Below are positions 1 to 8,252 of a DNA stretch of 64,000 nucleotides, one piece after another (the stretch's first letter is position 1; each line of letters starts with the position of its first letter). Position numbers and translations under genes: made by a program. The notes under the pieces were generated by a model. The model searched no databases and was not told the origin of the DNA. It saw only the letters and a program-made list of their open reading frames with translations. The DNA comes from Treponema sp. UBA1793. Lineage in GTDB: Bacteria; Spirochaetota; Spirochaetia; Treponematales; Treponemataceae. The stretch spans positions 4,617 to 68,616 of the forward strand of contig DCFX01000063.1 in NCBI GenBank assembly GCA_002314445.1, given 5' to 3'.

Positions 1-2
1 AA

Positions 3-281
3 CTTGAAGCTGCAACAAATCTTGAGTCCCGTGTTACGGTGCTCGGCTATCTGCAGCGGGGAGGCATACCGTCTTCATATGACCGTGTTCTTGCTACACG
101 GTTCGGTGTTGCCGGTGCTGATTTTCTTGCACGCGGTGAATTCGGGAAACTCGTTGCTCTTCAGAACAACCAGATAGTCGGAGTTCCTCTCAGGGATGCG
201 GCCGGAAAAGTAAAAAATATTCCGCTTGACGACCCGCTCCTTCTGGGAGGCCGTTCAGTAGGGATGTGTTTTGGTGACTGA
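3..281 (+). CDS. pfkA: ATP-type 6-phosphofructokinase, C-terminal part
   Basis: Only the last 92 codons are inside the window; the frame is open from base 3 to the TGA at 279-281. The visible part carries the C-terminal signature of group A phosphofructokinase: an EAATNLESRVTVLGYLQRGG segment whose LQRGG arginine contacts fructose 6-phosphate in the family, then a PSSYDRVLATRFG helix and an FGKLVALQ segment. The enzyme phosphorylates fructose 6-phosphate in glycolysis in the cytoplasm. Its stop lies inside the next gene, so the two are probably co-transcribed. ATP versus pyrophosphate dependence cannot be judged because the donor-binding part is outside the window. Confidence 0.9.
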   Translation, partial: LEAATNLESRVTVLGYLQRGGIPSSYDRVLATRFGVAGADFLARGEFGKLVALQNNQIVGVPLRDAAGKVKNIPLDDPLLLGGRSVGMCFGD

Positions 282-1185
282 AAATAATTTCAAATGTTCT
301 TCCTGTACCGTTTGCGACGGTTACGGATGTAAAGGCCAGCTGCCCGGCATGGGCGGTGTGAATAATAACCGGAATTTCCAGCTGAATTGTGCAGGCTGGA
401 AAATTTTGAGGAAAAGGGCTGCTGATGAGGGAAAACTGGAGGAAATAACTTCAATTCCCGTCAATTCCTGTGTTATCAGGGAAGGACCTGTAACCGGAGC
501 GGAACAGAATATCGGATATGCAAAAGAGGAAGATTTTTATCTTCCTTATTTTTCCGCAGCGCATAAAGCCGGTATCGGAATATGCGTTGGAGACGGATAT
601 CCTGACTGCAAACTGCAGTTCGGGCTTGAAGCCGTGCACCGCCTGCAGATGGATGATGATTCTGTAAAAGCTGCTGTCTTTCTAAAACCGTATCCCAATG
701 AAAAATTATTTGAACGTATTGAATGGATTGGCGATACTGCTGAAATAATCGGTAATGATATTGATTCGTATAATATTGCAACGATGCGCAATCTAGTCCA
801 TCTGGAAAAGAAGACGCCTGAAGCGCTTATGGAAATACGCAGGCGCGTTCATGTACCCTATGCCATAAAAGGAATCTTCCGCGAGGAAGATATAGAACTG
901 GTTAAGGAAGTAAAACCTGATATCGTATTTATTTCAAATCACGGCGGACGGATTGATACGAGGGAAGGCAGCACTGCGGCGTTCCTTGCAGAGCACGGAA
1001 ACGAATTGAAAAAATACTGCTGCCAGCTGTGGGTGGACGGCGGTATACGGACAAAGGAAGATATACAGACTGCTGTTTATTACGGGGCCTCTCAGGTAGT
1101 TATTGTACGGCCTTTTATTGCAGCTCTTGTTTCCGGCGGTATCGATGCAATGGCGGATAAAATAAGGGATGTTATTACATTGTAA
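271..1185 (+). CDS. FMN-dependent alpha-hydroxy-acid oxidoreductase with Cys-rich N-terminus
   Basis: A 304-residue TIM-barrel flavoprotein of the lactate/glycolate oxidase family. The barrel part shows the family landmarks: K200 in AIKGI, the SNHGGR motif with the catalytic histidine at about 224 and arginine at 227, and the phosphate-binding VDGGIR at 255-260 followed by GASQVVIVRPF. Unlike classic lactate oxidases it begins with four closely spaced cysteines (9, 12, 15, 20) followed by a Gly-rich stretch; this could bind iron-sulfur or zinc, but that is inference. Start is TTG 271 or GTG 274, overlapping the pfkA stop by about 10 bases, so translation is probably coupled. The substrate is unknown; lying next to the glycerol genes it may handle a C3 hydroxy acid. 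It is somewhat shorter than the usual 350-380 residues. Confidence 0.8.
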   Translation: MVTENNFKCSSCTVCDGYGCKGQLPGMGGVNNNRNFQLNCAGWKILRKRAADEGKLEEITSIPVNSCVIREGPVTGAEQNIGYAKEEDFYLPYFSAAHKAGIGICVGDGYPDCKLQFGLEAVHRLQMDDDSVKAAVFLKPYPNEKLFERIEWIGDTAEIIGNDIDSYNIATMRNLVHLEKKTPEALMEIRRRVHVPYAIKGIFREEDIELVKEVKPDIVFISNHGGRIDTREGSTAAFLAEHGNELKKYCCQLWVDGGIRTKEDIQTAVYYGASQVVIVRPFIAALVSGGIDAMADKIRDVITL

Positions 1186-1199
1186 ATAATTTACAATGT
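1177..1199. promoter_or_regulatory. 23-bp perfect palindrome, candidate operator of the glp operon
   Basis: ACATTGTAAAT, a single A, then ATTTACAATGT: 11-bp arms with no mismatch. It covers the stop codon of the preceding gene and ends 15 bp upstream of the -35 box of the glpK promoter. It is AT-rich and has no T-run, so it is more like a protein-binding site than a terminator. The regulator is unknown. Confidence 0.55.
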
Positions 1200-1214
1200 G
1201 TACTGTTTTTAGTT

Positions 1215-1243
1215 TTGCCAGATTGTCTATTCAGTGGTAAAAT
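1215..1243 (+). promoter_or_regulatory. Sigma-70-type promoter of glpK
   Basis: TTGCCA at 1215-1220, a 17-bp spacer and TAAAAT at 1238-1243. Transcription would start near 1250, leaving a leader of about 19 bases that holds the GGAGG ribosome site at 1258-1262. Confidence 0.65.
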
Positions 1244-1268
1244 GGTATCTGCATCATGGAGGTACCAT

Positions 1269-2768
1269 TTGCCTGAAAAACAGTACATCATTGCCCTTGA
1301 TCAGGGAACGACATCGTCTCGTGCAGTTATTTTCAATAAAAGCGCCAAAAAAGTTGCATGCGTACAGCAGGAATTCAAGCAGTATTATCCGCAGCCGGGG
1401 TGGGTTGAGCACGATGCGGAGGAACTTTTTCTCTGCCAGCTGTCGGTATTAAAAGAAGCCGTACAGGAATCGCGCATTGAAAACGGACAGATTGCCGCTG
1501 TCGGCATAACAAATCAGAGGGAGACTGTCGTTCTGTGGGATAAACATACCGGCATGCCAGTCTATCACGCCATCGTATGGCAGTGCAGGCGTACAGCAGA
1601 ACTTGCCGACGGGCTGCTCATGAGCGGACAGGGCGATGACATCCGCAAAAAAACAGGGCTGCTTCCCGACGCATATTTTTCCGGAACAAAGATAAAATGG
1701 ATACTCGACAATGTGCCCGGCGTAAAAAGACGCGCACAAAACGGCGATTTACTTGCCGGCACAATAGATTCGTGGCTGGTGTGGAAACTCAGCGGCGGAA
1801 AGTGCCATATCACCGATTATACCAACGCATGCAGAACGATGCTTTTCAATATTCATACGCTGCAGTGGGATGACGATCTGCTCAAACTGCTCGGAATTCC
1901 GCGTGCTCTGCTTCCTGAAGTAAAAGATTCGTCATGCATATACACAATGACTGATAAGGATGTATGCGGATTTGAAGCGCCCATTGCATCTGTCATAGGG
2001 GATCAGCAGGCCGCTCTCTTCGGCCAGGGATGTTATAATGCCGGTGAGACGAAATCGACATATGGTACCGGCTGCTTCCTGCTTATGAACACCGGAACGA
2101 CACCTGTTGAATCGGCACATAAACTTCTTACGACAATAGCTCTGGGTATGAACGGCAAAGTGACCTATGCGCTTGAAGGCAGCGTATTTATGGGCGGTGC
2201 CGTTATAAAATGGCTCCGCGACGAGCTTGGACTTATTAAAAATGCCCACGAATGCGATATTCTCGCGGAAAGTGTTCCCGATTCCAGCGGCGTGCTGCTT
2301 GTACCAGCGTTTACAGGGCTTGGTGCGCCGTACTGGGATCCGTATGCGCGGGGCACAATTGTCGGACTTACGCGAGGTGCAGGCAAGGCACACATTTGCC
2401 GTGCTGCGCTTGAAGCTATTGCATACCAGGTGAAGGACGAACTTGACTGCATGAAGGAAGATTCCTGCTGCACAATACCGTCCGTAAAAGTGGACGGCGG
2501 TGCATGTGTGAGCGACATTATGATGCAGTTTCAGTCGGACATTCTTGATACACCGGTTTATCGTCCTAAAAATGTGGAAACCACAGCAACGGGTGCAGCT
2601 TTTCTTGCAGGTCTTGCCGTCGGGTACTGGACTACTAAAGAGGAACTGCTCGATTTCTGGAAAATCGACAAAATATTTGCCCCGGGAATGGAAAATGATA
2701 AGCGCGAAACGATGTATGCACGATGGAAACTTGCTGTAGAGCGTGCAAAAAACTGGGCAAAGAACTGA
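1269..2768 (+). CDS. glpK: Glycerol kinase
   Basis: 499 residues, the usual length of GlpK (FGGY sugar-kinase family). It phosphorylates glycerol with ATP to sn-glycerol 3-phosphate in the cytoplasm. The N-terminus shows the phosphate-binding ALDQGTTSSRA motif, then GITNQRET, the active-site AIVWQCRRT stretch, GDQQAALFGQ, and YGTGCF plus LVPAFTGLGAPYWDP in the second half. I choose the TTG at 1269 because GGAGG lies 6 bases upstream and homologues begin just before EKQYIIALDQGTTS; the more upstream ATGs at 1215 and 1242 lie in or before the promoter. It is the first gene of a four-gene glycerol operon; the next gene starts 11 bases after its stop. No glycerol facilitator gene is present nearby. 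Confidence 0.96.
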   Translation: MPEKQYIIALDQGTTSSRAVIFNKSAKKVACVQQEFKQYYPQPGWVEHDAEELFLCQLSVLKEAVQESRIENGQIAAVGITNQRETVVLWDKHTGMPVYHAIVWQCRRTAELADGLLMSGQGDDIRKKTGLLPDAYFSGTKIKWILDNVPGVKRRAQNGDLLAGTIDSWLVWKLSGGKCHITDYTNACRTMLFNIHTLQWDDDLLKLLGIPRALLPEVKDSSCIYTMTDKDVCGFEAPIASVIGDQQAALFGQGCYNAGETKSTYGTGCFLLMNTGTTPVESAHKLLTTIALGMNGKVTYALEGSVFMGGAVIKWLRDELGLIKNAHECDILAESVPDSSGVLLVPAFTGLGAPYWDPYARGTIVGLTRGAGKAHICRAALEAIAYQVKDELDCMKEDSCCTIPSVKVDGGACVSDIMMQFQSDILDTPVYRPKNVETTATGAAFLAGLAVGYWTTKEELLDFWKIDKIFAPGMENDKRETMYARWKLAVERAKNWAKN

Positions 2769-2779
2769 GGTGCAGAATT

Positions 2780-4291
2780 ATGGCAGAAAGAGTATATGAT
2801 GTGGCGATAATCGGTGTCGGCATAACCGGCGCATGTGTCGCGCGGGAACTAACGAAAACGCGGGCGAAAGTTGCGCTTATTGAAAAGGAAAACGATGTGT
2901 CGTGCGGCAGTTCCAAGGCAAATTCCGGCATTATCCACGGCGGTTATGATCCCGTACCGGGAACACTTATGGCCCGCCTTAATGTGCGCGGCAGCGAACT
3001 GTATCCGGAGCTTGCGGAGAAACTTCATTTTGATTACAAAAGAACTGGCTCCCTTGTCATTACATTCGACAAAAAAGGAAAAGAACTTCTTGCGGCGCTG
3101 CTTGAGCGCGGCAGAAAAAACGGTGTAAAGGAACTCAGAATTGTGGACAGCGGTGAACTTCACGAAATGGAGCCCAATCTCGGTGAAAATGCACTTGCTG
3201 CACTGTATTCACCATCCGCGGCAATCGTAAGCCCATACAAAGCAACGTGGGCGTTTGCCGAGAGTGCCGTTATCAACGGTGCAGAGTTTCTCAGGAATAC
3301 AGCCGTTCACGCAATAGAAAAAACAGACGGCGGGTTTCTCATCCATACAGGACGGGGCAGTATAAAATCCCGTTTTGTCGTAAATGCAGCAGGTATAGCC
3401 GCCGGCACTATCAGTGAAATGGCCGGTGCCCGTAAATACGTCATAAAACAGCGGCGCGGCGAATACTGTCTGCTCGACAATAAATACGGCACACTCGTGC
3501 ATCATGTTTTGTTCCAGACCCCGACGGAGCTGGGAAAAGGCGTGCTTGTTACACAGACTGTCGACGGTAATATTCTCATCGGGCCGAGTGCCGACGACCA
3601 GAGCCAGGATATGAATGAATACAAAGGGACAACTGCTCTTTCTCAGTCTGAAATCCTCGAAAAAGCATCGCTTACCATTCCCGAAATCCCGAGGGGCAAT
3701 ATTATCAACTCATTTGCCGGAATCCGCTCCATCGCATATACCGCTGATTCTGCCGGGAATCCTGATAAACCTGTTGATGACTTCATTATTGAAGAAGACC
3801 CGGAGGTAAAAGGATTTTTCAACGCAGGAGGAATCTGTTCGCCGGGATTGTCGTCTGCCCCTGCATCTGCCGAATACATCGTCGGGCTGCTTGGAAAAGC
3901 GGGCCTTGATGTAACAAAGCGCACCGGCTTTATTGAGGAGCGCAGGGGAATTGCTGCGTTCAACCAGGCCGATGTACAGACGAAGCTCCGGCTTATCAGG
4001 GAGAATCCTCTGTACGGGCAGATTATCTGCAGGTGTGAGACAGTAACAGAAGCTGAGATTGTGCAGGCAATTCATTCACCGCTTGGCGCACGCGACCTTG
4101 ACGGTATAAAACGCAGGACACGTGCGGGAATGGGGCGCTGTCAAAGCGGTTTCTGTTCTCCACGCGTGACGGAAATCCTCTCGCGGGAGTTGAAAATACC
4201 CATGACATCGGTGACAAAAAAAGGCGGTACTTCATATGTTCTTGCAGACAGAACGCGCGGTTTTGCCGACGGGGATGGAGGTGCAGAATGA
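2780..4291 (+). CDS. glpA: FAD-dependent glycerol-3-phosphate dehydrogenase, GlpA type
   Basis: 503 residues. An N-terminal FAD-binding fold (YDVAIIGVGITGACVARELT) is followed by the DAO-type core (CGSSKANSGIIHGGYDP) and a C-terminal BFD-like cysteine module (ICRCETVTEAEI and GRCQSGFCSPRV) of the kind that holds a [2Fe-2S] cluster in anaerobic GlpA and related oxidases. It should oxidise glycerol 3-phosphate to dihydroxyacetone phosphate. Start ATG 2780 has GAGG 9 bases upstream. The stop overlaps the next start (ATGA type). With the following flavoprotein and DUF1667 protein it forms the GlpK-GlpA-GlpB-DUF1667 set known in anaerobic Firmicutes, Thermotogae and spirochaetes. Confidence 0.9.
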   Translation: MAERVYDVAIIGVGITGACVARELTKTRAKVALIEKENDVSCGSSKANSGIIHGGYDPVPGTLMARLNVRGSELYPELAEKLHFDYKRTGSLVITFDKKGKELLAALLERGRKNGVKELRIVDSGELHEMEPNLGENALAALYSPSAAIVSPYKATWAFAESAVINGAEFLRNTAVHAIEKTDGGFLIHTGRGSIKSRFVVNAAGIAAGTISEMAGARKYVIKQRRGEYCLLDNKYGTLVHHVLFQTPTELGKGVLVTQTVDGNILIGPSADDQSQDMNEYKGTTALSQSEILEKASLTIPEIPRGNIINSFAGIRSIAYTADSAGNPDKPVDDFIIEEDPEVKGFFNAGGICSPGLSSAPASAEYIVGLLGKAGLDVTKRTGFIEERRGIAAFNQADVQTKLRLIRENPLYGQIICRCETVTEAEIVQAIHSPLGARDLDGIKRRTRAGMGRCQSGFCSPRVTEILSRELKIPMTSVTKKGGTSYVLADRTRGFADGDGGAE

Positions 4292-5703
4292 GCGGACAGA
4301 TGTACGATGCAGTTATAATCGGCGGCGGCCCGGCAGGTCTTGCGGCTGCCGTCTCTGCATATGACTGTGGCGCCCGTAAAATAGTGATTCTTGAACGCGA
4401 TTCCCGTCTCGGCGGTATTCTGCTTCAATGCATTCACAACGGATTCGGCCTTCACTATTTCGGCGAAGAGCTTACGGGGCCTGAATATGCAGGGCGTTTT
4501 GTAAAGCAGGTTCTGGAACGCAGCATTGATTACAAAGTAAATACGATGGTCGTTTCTATCGATAAAGCCGAAGATTGTGAAGCCTCCGGAATAACGCCTT
4601 CAAATCCGGCCGATTCTCATCCTGCAGGGCACGTTGTTACAGCGATGAATTCCACCGACGGCCTTATGTTTCTTCATACTTGTTCCGTTATTCTTGCCAC
4701 CGGCTGCCGTGAAAGGACGCGCGGTGCGCTTGTTATTCCGGGTACGCGTCCTGCGGGAATTTTTACCGCAGGTTCGGCACAGCGGTTCGTCAATATCGAC
4801 GGGTATCTTCCCGGCAAAAAAGTTGTCATTCTCGGCTCTGGCGATATCGGCCTTATAATGGCACGCCGTCTTACGCTTGAAGGATGCGATGTAAAGCTGG
4901 TATGCGAAGTCATGCCGTATTCCGCCGGATTGAACCGGAATATGACTCAGTGTCTTGAGAATTTCCGTATTCCGCTCAGGCTGAGTACGACTGTAACGGA
5001 AATCAGAGGGCGGGAGAGGGTCGAAGGTGTGACTATTGCAAAAGTCGATGCAGGACGCAGGCCCATCCCCGGAACGGAGGAATATATAGAATGCGATACG
5101 CTGCTTCTTTCCGTGGGCCTTATCCCCGAAAATGAAATCAGCACCGGAGCCGGTGTCCGTATGGATCCCGTGACAAAAGGGCCGTCCGTAAATCAGCTTA
5201 TGGAAACGTCTGTGCCGGGTATATTCGCATGCGGCAATACGGTCCATGTGCATGATCTTGTCGACTATGTCACAACGGAAAGTATTCTTGCGGGCAAAAG
5301 CGCTGCCAAATATGCGCTGGACGCAGAAAAAAGATTTCCATCCCGGGTTTCAGGCGCGGCTTCCGGTACATTGCACAGCATACCGATACGGCCCGGCAAC
5401 CGCGTCCGCTATACAGTACCGCAGCAGATTGACACAGATGATACATTCGAAACAGTCACAGAGCAGGGGAATGCCGGAAAAGCGGGGGATGTACCGAAAG
5501 TTCAGATTATGTTCCGTAGTACGGATGTATACCGTAACATTACGATTTCCGTGTACAGCGGAAGCAGCAGGCTGTATTCAAGGAAAGTGCGTATTGTGCG
5601 TCCCGGCGAGATGCAGACGGCGGATATCCCGTTATCTACACTCCTGGATGTAACGACACCACTTACCGTTTCAATTGAGACACCGGAGGACACGATAGAT
5701 TAG
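4288..5703 (+). CDS. NAD(P)/FAD-dependent oxidoreductase, partner of GlpA
   Basis: 471 residues with two nucleotide-binding sites: FAD at GGGPAG (12-17) and a second Rossmann motif GSGDIG (183-188) for NAD(P)H, plus the ILATGCRERTRGALVIPGTRPAG block and the C-terminal FAD segment VPGIFACGNTVHVHDLVDYV. After about residue 355 it carries a roughly 110-residue extension that looks like a beta-sandwich and is not part of the flavoprotein core. In this operon type the protein is thought to pass electrons from GlpA to NAD or another carrier. It overlaps glpA by four bases and is followed after one base by the DUF1667 gene. Calling it GlpB would be by position rather than by close similarity. Confidence 0.85.
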   Translation: MSGQMYDAVIIGGGPAGLAAAVSAYDCGARKIVILERDSRLGGILLQCIHNGFGLHYFGEELTGPEYAGRFVKQVLERSIDYKVNTMVVSIDKAEDCEASGITPSNPADSHPAGHVVTAMNSTDGLMFLHTCSVILATGCRERTRGALVIPGTRPAGIFTAGSAQRFVNIDGYLPGKKVVILGSGDIGLIMARRLTLEGCDVKLVCEVMPYSAGLNRNMTQCLENFRIPLRLSTTVTEIRGRERVEGVTIAKVDAGRRPIPGTEEYIECDTLLLSVGLIPENEISTGAGVRMDPVTKGPSVNQLMETSVPGIFACGNTVHVHDLVDYVTTESILAGKSAAKYALDAEKRFPSRVSGAASGTLHSIPIRPGNRVRYTVPQQIDTDDTFETVTEQGNAGKAGDVPKVQIMFRSTDVYRNITISVYSGSSRLYSRKVRIVRPGEMQTADIPLSTLLDVTTPLTVSIETPEDTID

Positions 5704-5704
5704 T

Positions 5705-6106
5705 ATGGAAACCAGCGAAAAAAAAACAATGACATGCATCATTTGTCCTATGGGCTGTCAGCTTGAAGTAACGAAAATTTCAGAGGCTGACGGAAAGTCT
5801 GTGTATTCAGTGACCGGAAACTCATGTACCCGAGGAGAATCGTATGCACAGAAGGAACTGACAAATCCGACGAGGACGCTTACCTGTACCGTTGCCGTAA
5901 ACGGCGGAGTACGCCGGCTTGTACCTGCAAAATCAAAGACTGAGGTTCCCCGTGATATGCAGCTTGAATGCATGCAGGTAATCCGCAGGCTTTCCGTGCA
6001 TGCACCAGTCCATGAAGGCGATATCCTTGTCGAGGACATTCTCAACACGGGTGCCGATATAATTGCTTGTGACGATGTGGAGGAACGGAAAAGCTTTCCC
6101 GGATAA
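5705..6106 (+). CDS. DUF1667 protein, third subunit of the glycerol-3-phosphate dehydrogenase set
   Basis: 133 residues. The N-terminal CIICPMGCQLEV motif (C-x2-C-P-x-G-C) and a further cysteine in GNSCTRGESYAQKE are the hallmark of DUF1667, which accompanies GlpA/GlpB-like flavoproteins in anaerobes and probably carries an iron-sulfur centre. The C-terminal half (VPRDMQLECMQVIRRL, then VHEGDILVEDILNTGADI) matches the family pattern. It starts one base after the preceding stop and is the last gene before the terminator at 6152. Function in electron transfer is inferred from the neighbourhood. Confidence 0.85.
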   Translation: METSEKKTMTCIICPMGCQLEVTKISEADGKSVYSVTGNSCTRGESYAQKELTNPTRTLTCTVAVNGGVRRLVPAKSKTEVPRDMQLECMQVIRRLSVHAPVHEGDILVEDILNTGADIIACDDVEERKSFPG

Positions 6107-6151
6107 AATTACCGATTCTGCCTCAAACTGCGGAATCGTAAAATCCCTCAC

Positions 6152-6197
6152 AGATAAAAAAAACGCTGACTGTTTTCAGTCAGCGTTTTTTTTATCT
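6152..6197. terminator. Bidirectional rho-independent terminator
   Basis: A perfect 21-bp stem (6152-6172 with 6177-6197) around a TTTT loop: GC-rich core GCTGACTG/CAGTCAGC flanked by eight A on the left and eight T on the right. It serves both the glycerol operon coming from the left and pheS coming from the right; its right end touches the pheS stop codon. Confidence 0.93.
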
Positions 6198-7754
6198 CTA
6201 GAACTTTGCCTTGCGCAGCCGTACCTGCTCAATATCTTCGCAGAACAATTCGCGCAGATCGTTCAAACCGAGAGCCATAAGCGCCATGCGGTCAATACCT
6301 ATACCCCATGCAAGAACGGGAACGTCAATGCCCATAGCTTTTGTAACTTCAGGTCTGAAAATACCGGAGCCGCCCAGTTCAAACCAGCCGAGAACGGGGT
6401 GTTTTATGTGCACTTCGATTGAAGGCTCTGTGAACGGAAAATAACCCGGCACATATTTGACTTCCGTCGCGCCTGCAATTTCAGTTGCAAACATTTTAAG
6501 GAAGCCGAGCAGTGTTTTAAGATTTACGTCCTTTCCGAGCACGATTCCTTCTGTCTGGTAGAAATCGCTCAAGTGGGTGGCGTCTACTTTATCATAGCGG
6601 AAACACCGCACAATACCGAAATATTTTCCCGGGATTTCAGCTTTGTGCAGCTGGTGTGCGGAAAGAACAGTTCCCTGACTGCGGAGAATCAGGCGGCGCG
6701 TAAATTCCGTGTCGAATTTATAATTCCAGCCGCGGCTTCCAGAATCGCCGCCGTTTTCGTGTATACAGCGCACGTTTGAAAGGTACGGTTCTTCTATCAT
6801 TTTCGCATGAGTCGGATTCTTGAGCCGGTAAACGTCGTGGATATCGCGCGCTGCATGGAACTGAGGCATGAAAAGTGCGTCTCCGTTCCAGAATTCAGTC
6901 TCTACGAGCGGACCGTCGAATTCCTGGAAACCGAGTGAACTCAGCTTATCCTTGACTGACTCAAGGAACTGTACATACGGATTCGTGCGTCCCGGAATGA
7001 TACGTGCAGGCGGAACTGCAATATTATATCCCCTGAACGTACCATTTTTCCAGTCGCCGGAAGAGAGCATCTGCGGAGTAACTTCTCCAAGCTCGTTTCC
7101 TGTAACTCCCGCTTCTTTGAGAGCGGCTACAACTTTGCTGTATTCTTCCGTAAGCTGATAGGTGACTGTTTCGCGTTCAATGACTTTAAAAGGGCTGGCC
7201 GCTGCGCCGCGTTTTTTTGCAAGTCCTGCAATTGCTTCCTGTTCTTCTGCCGAAAGAGCATCTTTATCAAGCTGGCCGCTTTCTGCCGTACTTGCTTTTT
7301 TGAGAAGTCCGGAAATAATACTGATGCGGGAAGGAAGCTGTTTTCCTGTCGATTCAGCCTCTTTTTCCGCATTCATTTTAAGAACGCCGTCTTTTACAAG
7401 TTGTCCGAATGCACTTCCGATATCCTTGTTTTCAATTTTAAGTGCCGATGCAATCTGCGGCAGAGTCTGTGCACCTTTTTCTTTTACGAAATTTACAAAG
7501 CGCTCTTCAATCGTGCCGGCCTTTGCAAGTGCACGTCCGAAATCCGTAATTTCGTAATATGTATGGGGAGTACGGTTTGTCTCTTTGACAAGTTCCTTGC
7601 CGGCAAGCCATGAAAACGCCTGGTTTGCATGACCTTCCTTGTAATCAAGATCCTTCTGGAGTCTTTCTGAGGTTAAATCGTCTTTCTGCGTATACTTGAG
7701 CAGCACCTTTATTTCAAGGGGATGCAGGTTTTTGATAATGTTTGAAATGTCCAT
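6198..7754 (-). CDS. pheS: Phenylalanyl-tRNA synthetase alpha subunit, archaeal/eukaryotic type
   Basis: 518 residues, much longer than the bacterial alpha chain (about 330-350). Residues 1 to about 200 are winged-helix-like modules (LHPLEIKVLLKYTQ..., YYEITDFGRALAKAG) as in archaeal and eukaryotic cytosolic PheRS. The class II core has ETEFWNGDALFMPQFH..RD instead of the bacterial DYHNFDALNIP form, GGSGIFRPEVTKAMGI, and motif 3 WGIGIDRMALMALGLNDLRELF. It charges tRNA-Phe together with a beta subunit. Spirochaetes are known to have this archaeal-like PheRS. The beta-subunit gene is not adjacent, unlike the usual pheST order. No clear Shine-Dalgarno precedes ATG 7754; the upstream small gene ends 17 bases earlier, so it may be read through. 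Confidence 0.94.
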   Translation of the reverse strand: MDISNIIKNLHPLEIKVLLKYTQKDDLTSERLQKDLDYKEGHANQAFSWLAGKELVKETNRTPHTYYEITDFGRALAKAGTIEERFVNFVKEKGAQTLPQIASALKIENKDIGSAFGQLVKDGVLKMNAEKEAESTGKQLPSRISIISGLLKKASTAESGQLDKDALSAEEQEAIAGLAKKRGAAASPFKVIERETVTYQLTEEYSKVVAALKEAGVTGNELGEVTPQMLSSGDWKNGTFRGYNIAVPPARIIPGRTNPYVQFLESVKDKLSSLGFQEFDGPLVETEFWNGDALFMPQFHAARDIHDVYRLKNPTHAKMIEEPYLSNVRCIHENGGDSGSRGWNYKFDTEFTRRLILRSQGTVLSAHQLHKAEIPGKYFGIVRCFRYDKVDATHLSDFYQTEGIVLGKDVNLKTLLGFLKMFATEIAGATEVKYVPGYFPFTEPSIEVHIKHPVLGWFELGGSGIFRPEVTKAMGIDVPVLAWGIGIDRMALMALGLNDLRELFCEDIEQVRLRKAKF

Positions 7755-7771
7755 TTATACCAAGTCCAAGG

Positions 7772-8236
7772 TTAGCGTGTGAATTTTATATATGACATAT
7801 ACTGAGCCATGCTGTAACCGCGTTCGTTCTTGAAATATTTTTCCCTGTCTCGGGCCAGATATGTATAATGATAATACTGGTTGTCTTTCATGAAGTCTTC
7901 AACACATGCCATTATTGTATTCATCGCTTCACCTTTGTCGTAGGTGACATACATACACGTGTAGTATATACGGGCTTCATCATACATCGGCGTATATTCT
8001 ATTTTTACGCTTGCGGTTTTATCCGTTGTATGCTGATTTTCCGGTACGATGACACGCATCGTTTTTTCGTCATACCCTTTGTTGTTGTAAGATTCTTCAG
8101 GAGTCGACGGTACTGATTTATCTGTGGAAGGTGCCGAATTTGAAGGTGCTGCATTGCTGGCAGCAGCGGCATCCTGAGCGAAAATCGTGCCGGCTGCAAA
8201 AACCAGGCAGGTTAATATAGTAATAATCTTTTTCAT
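7772..8236 (-). CDS. Small exported protein of unknown function
   Basis: 154 residues with a clear Sec signal peptide (MKKIITILTCLVFAAGTIFA, cleavage probably after FAQ or nearby). An Ala/Ser/Pro-rich linker follows (about 22-50), then a compact domain with many tyrosines: VKIEYTPMYDEARIYYTCMYVTY and a C-terminal YHYTYLARDREKYFKNERGY segment. I do not recognise the family. A strong GGAGG lies 5 bases before ATG 8236. It sits 17 bases upstream of pheS and 16 bases downstream of another exported protein, so it is probably one operon from the tatD/dus end. Periplasmic or surface location is inferred. Confidence 0.75.
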   Translation of the reverse strand: MKKIITILTCLVFAAGTIFAQDAAAASNAAPSNSAPSTDKSVPSTPEESYNNKGYDEKTMRVIVPENQHTTDKTASVKIEYTPMYDEARIYYTCMYVTYDKGEAMNTIMACVEDFMKDNQYYHYTYLARDREKYFKNERGYSMAQYMSYIKFTR

Positions 8237-8252
8237 AAGTCCTCCAAAATCC

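Noticed and set aside
1215..1268. Upstream ATGs (1215 and 1242) as glpK start
   Set aside because: They lie within or just after the promoter and lack ribosome sites; TTG 1269 has GGAGG and fits the family start.
4600..5253. Minus-strand 217-codon open frame opposite the glpB-like gene
   Set aside because: Its product is rich in Arg, His and Cys with no domain; the plus-strand flavoprotein is unambiguous.
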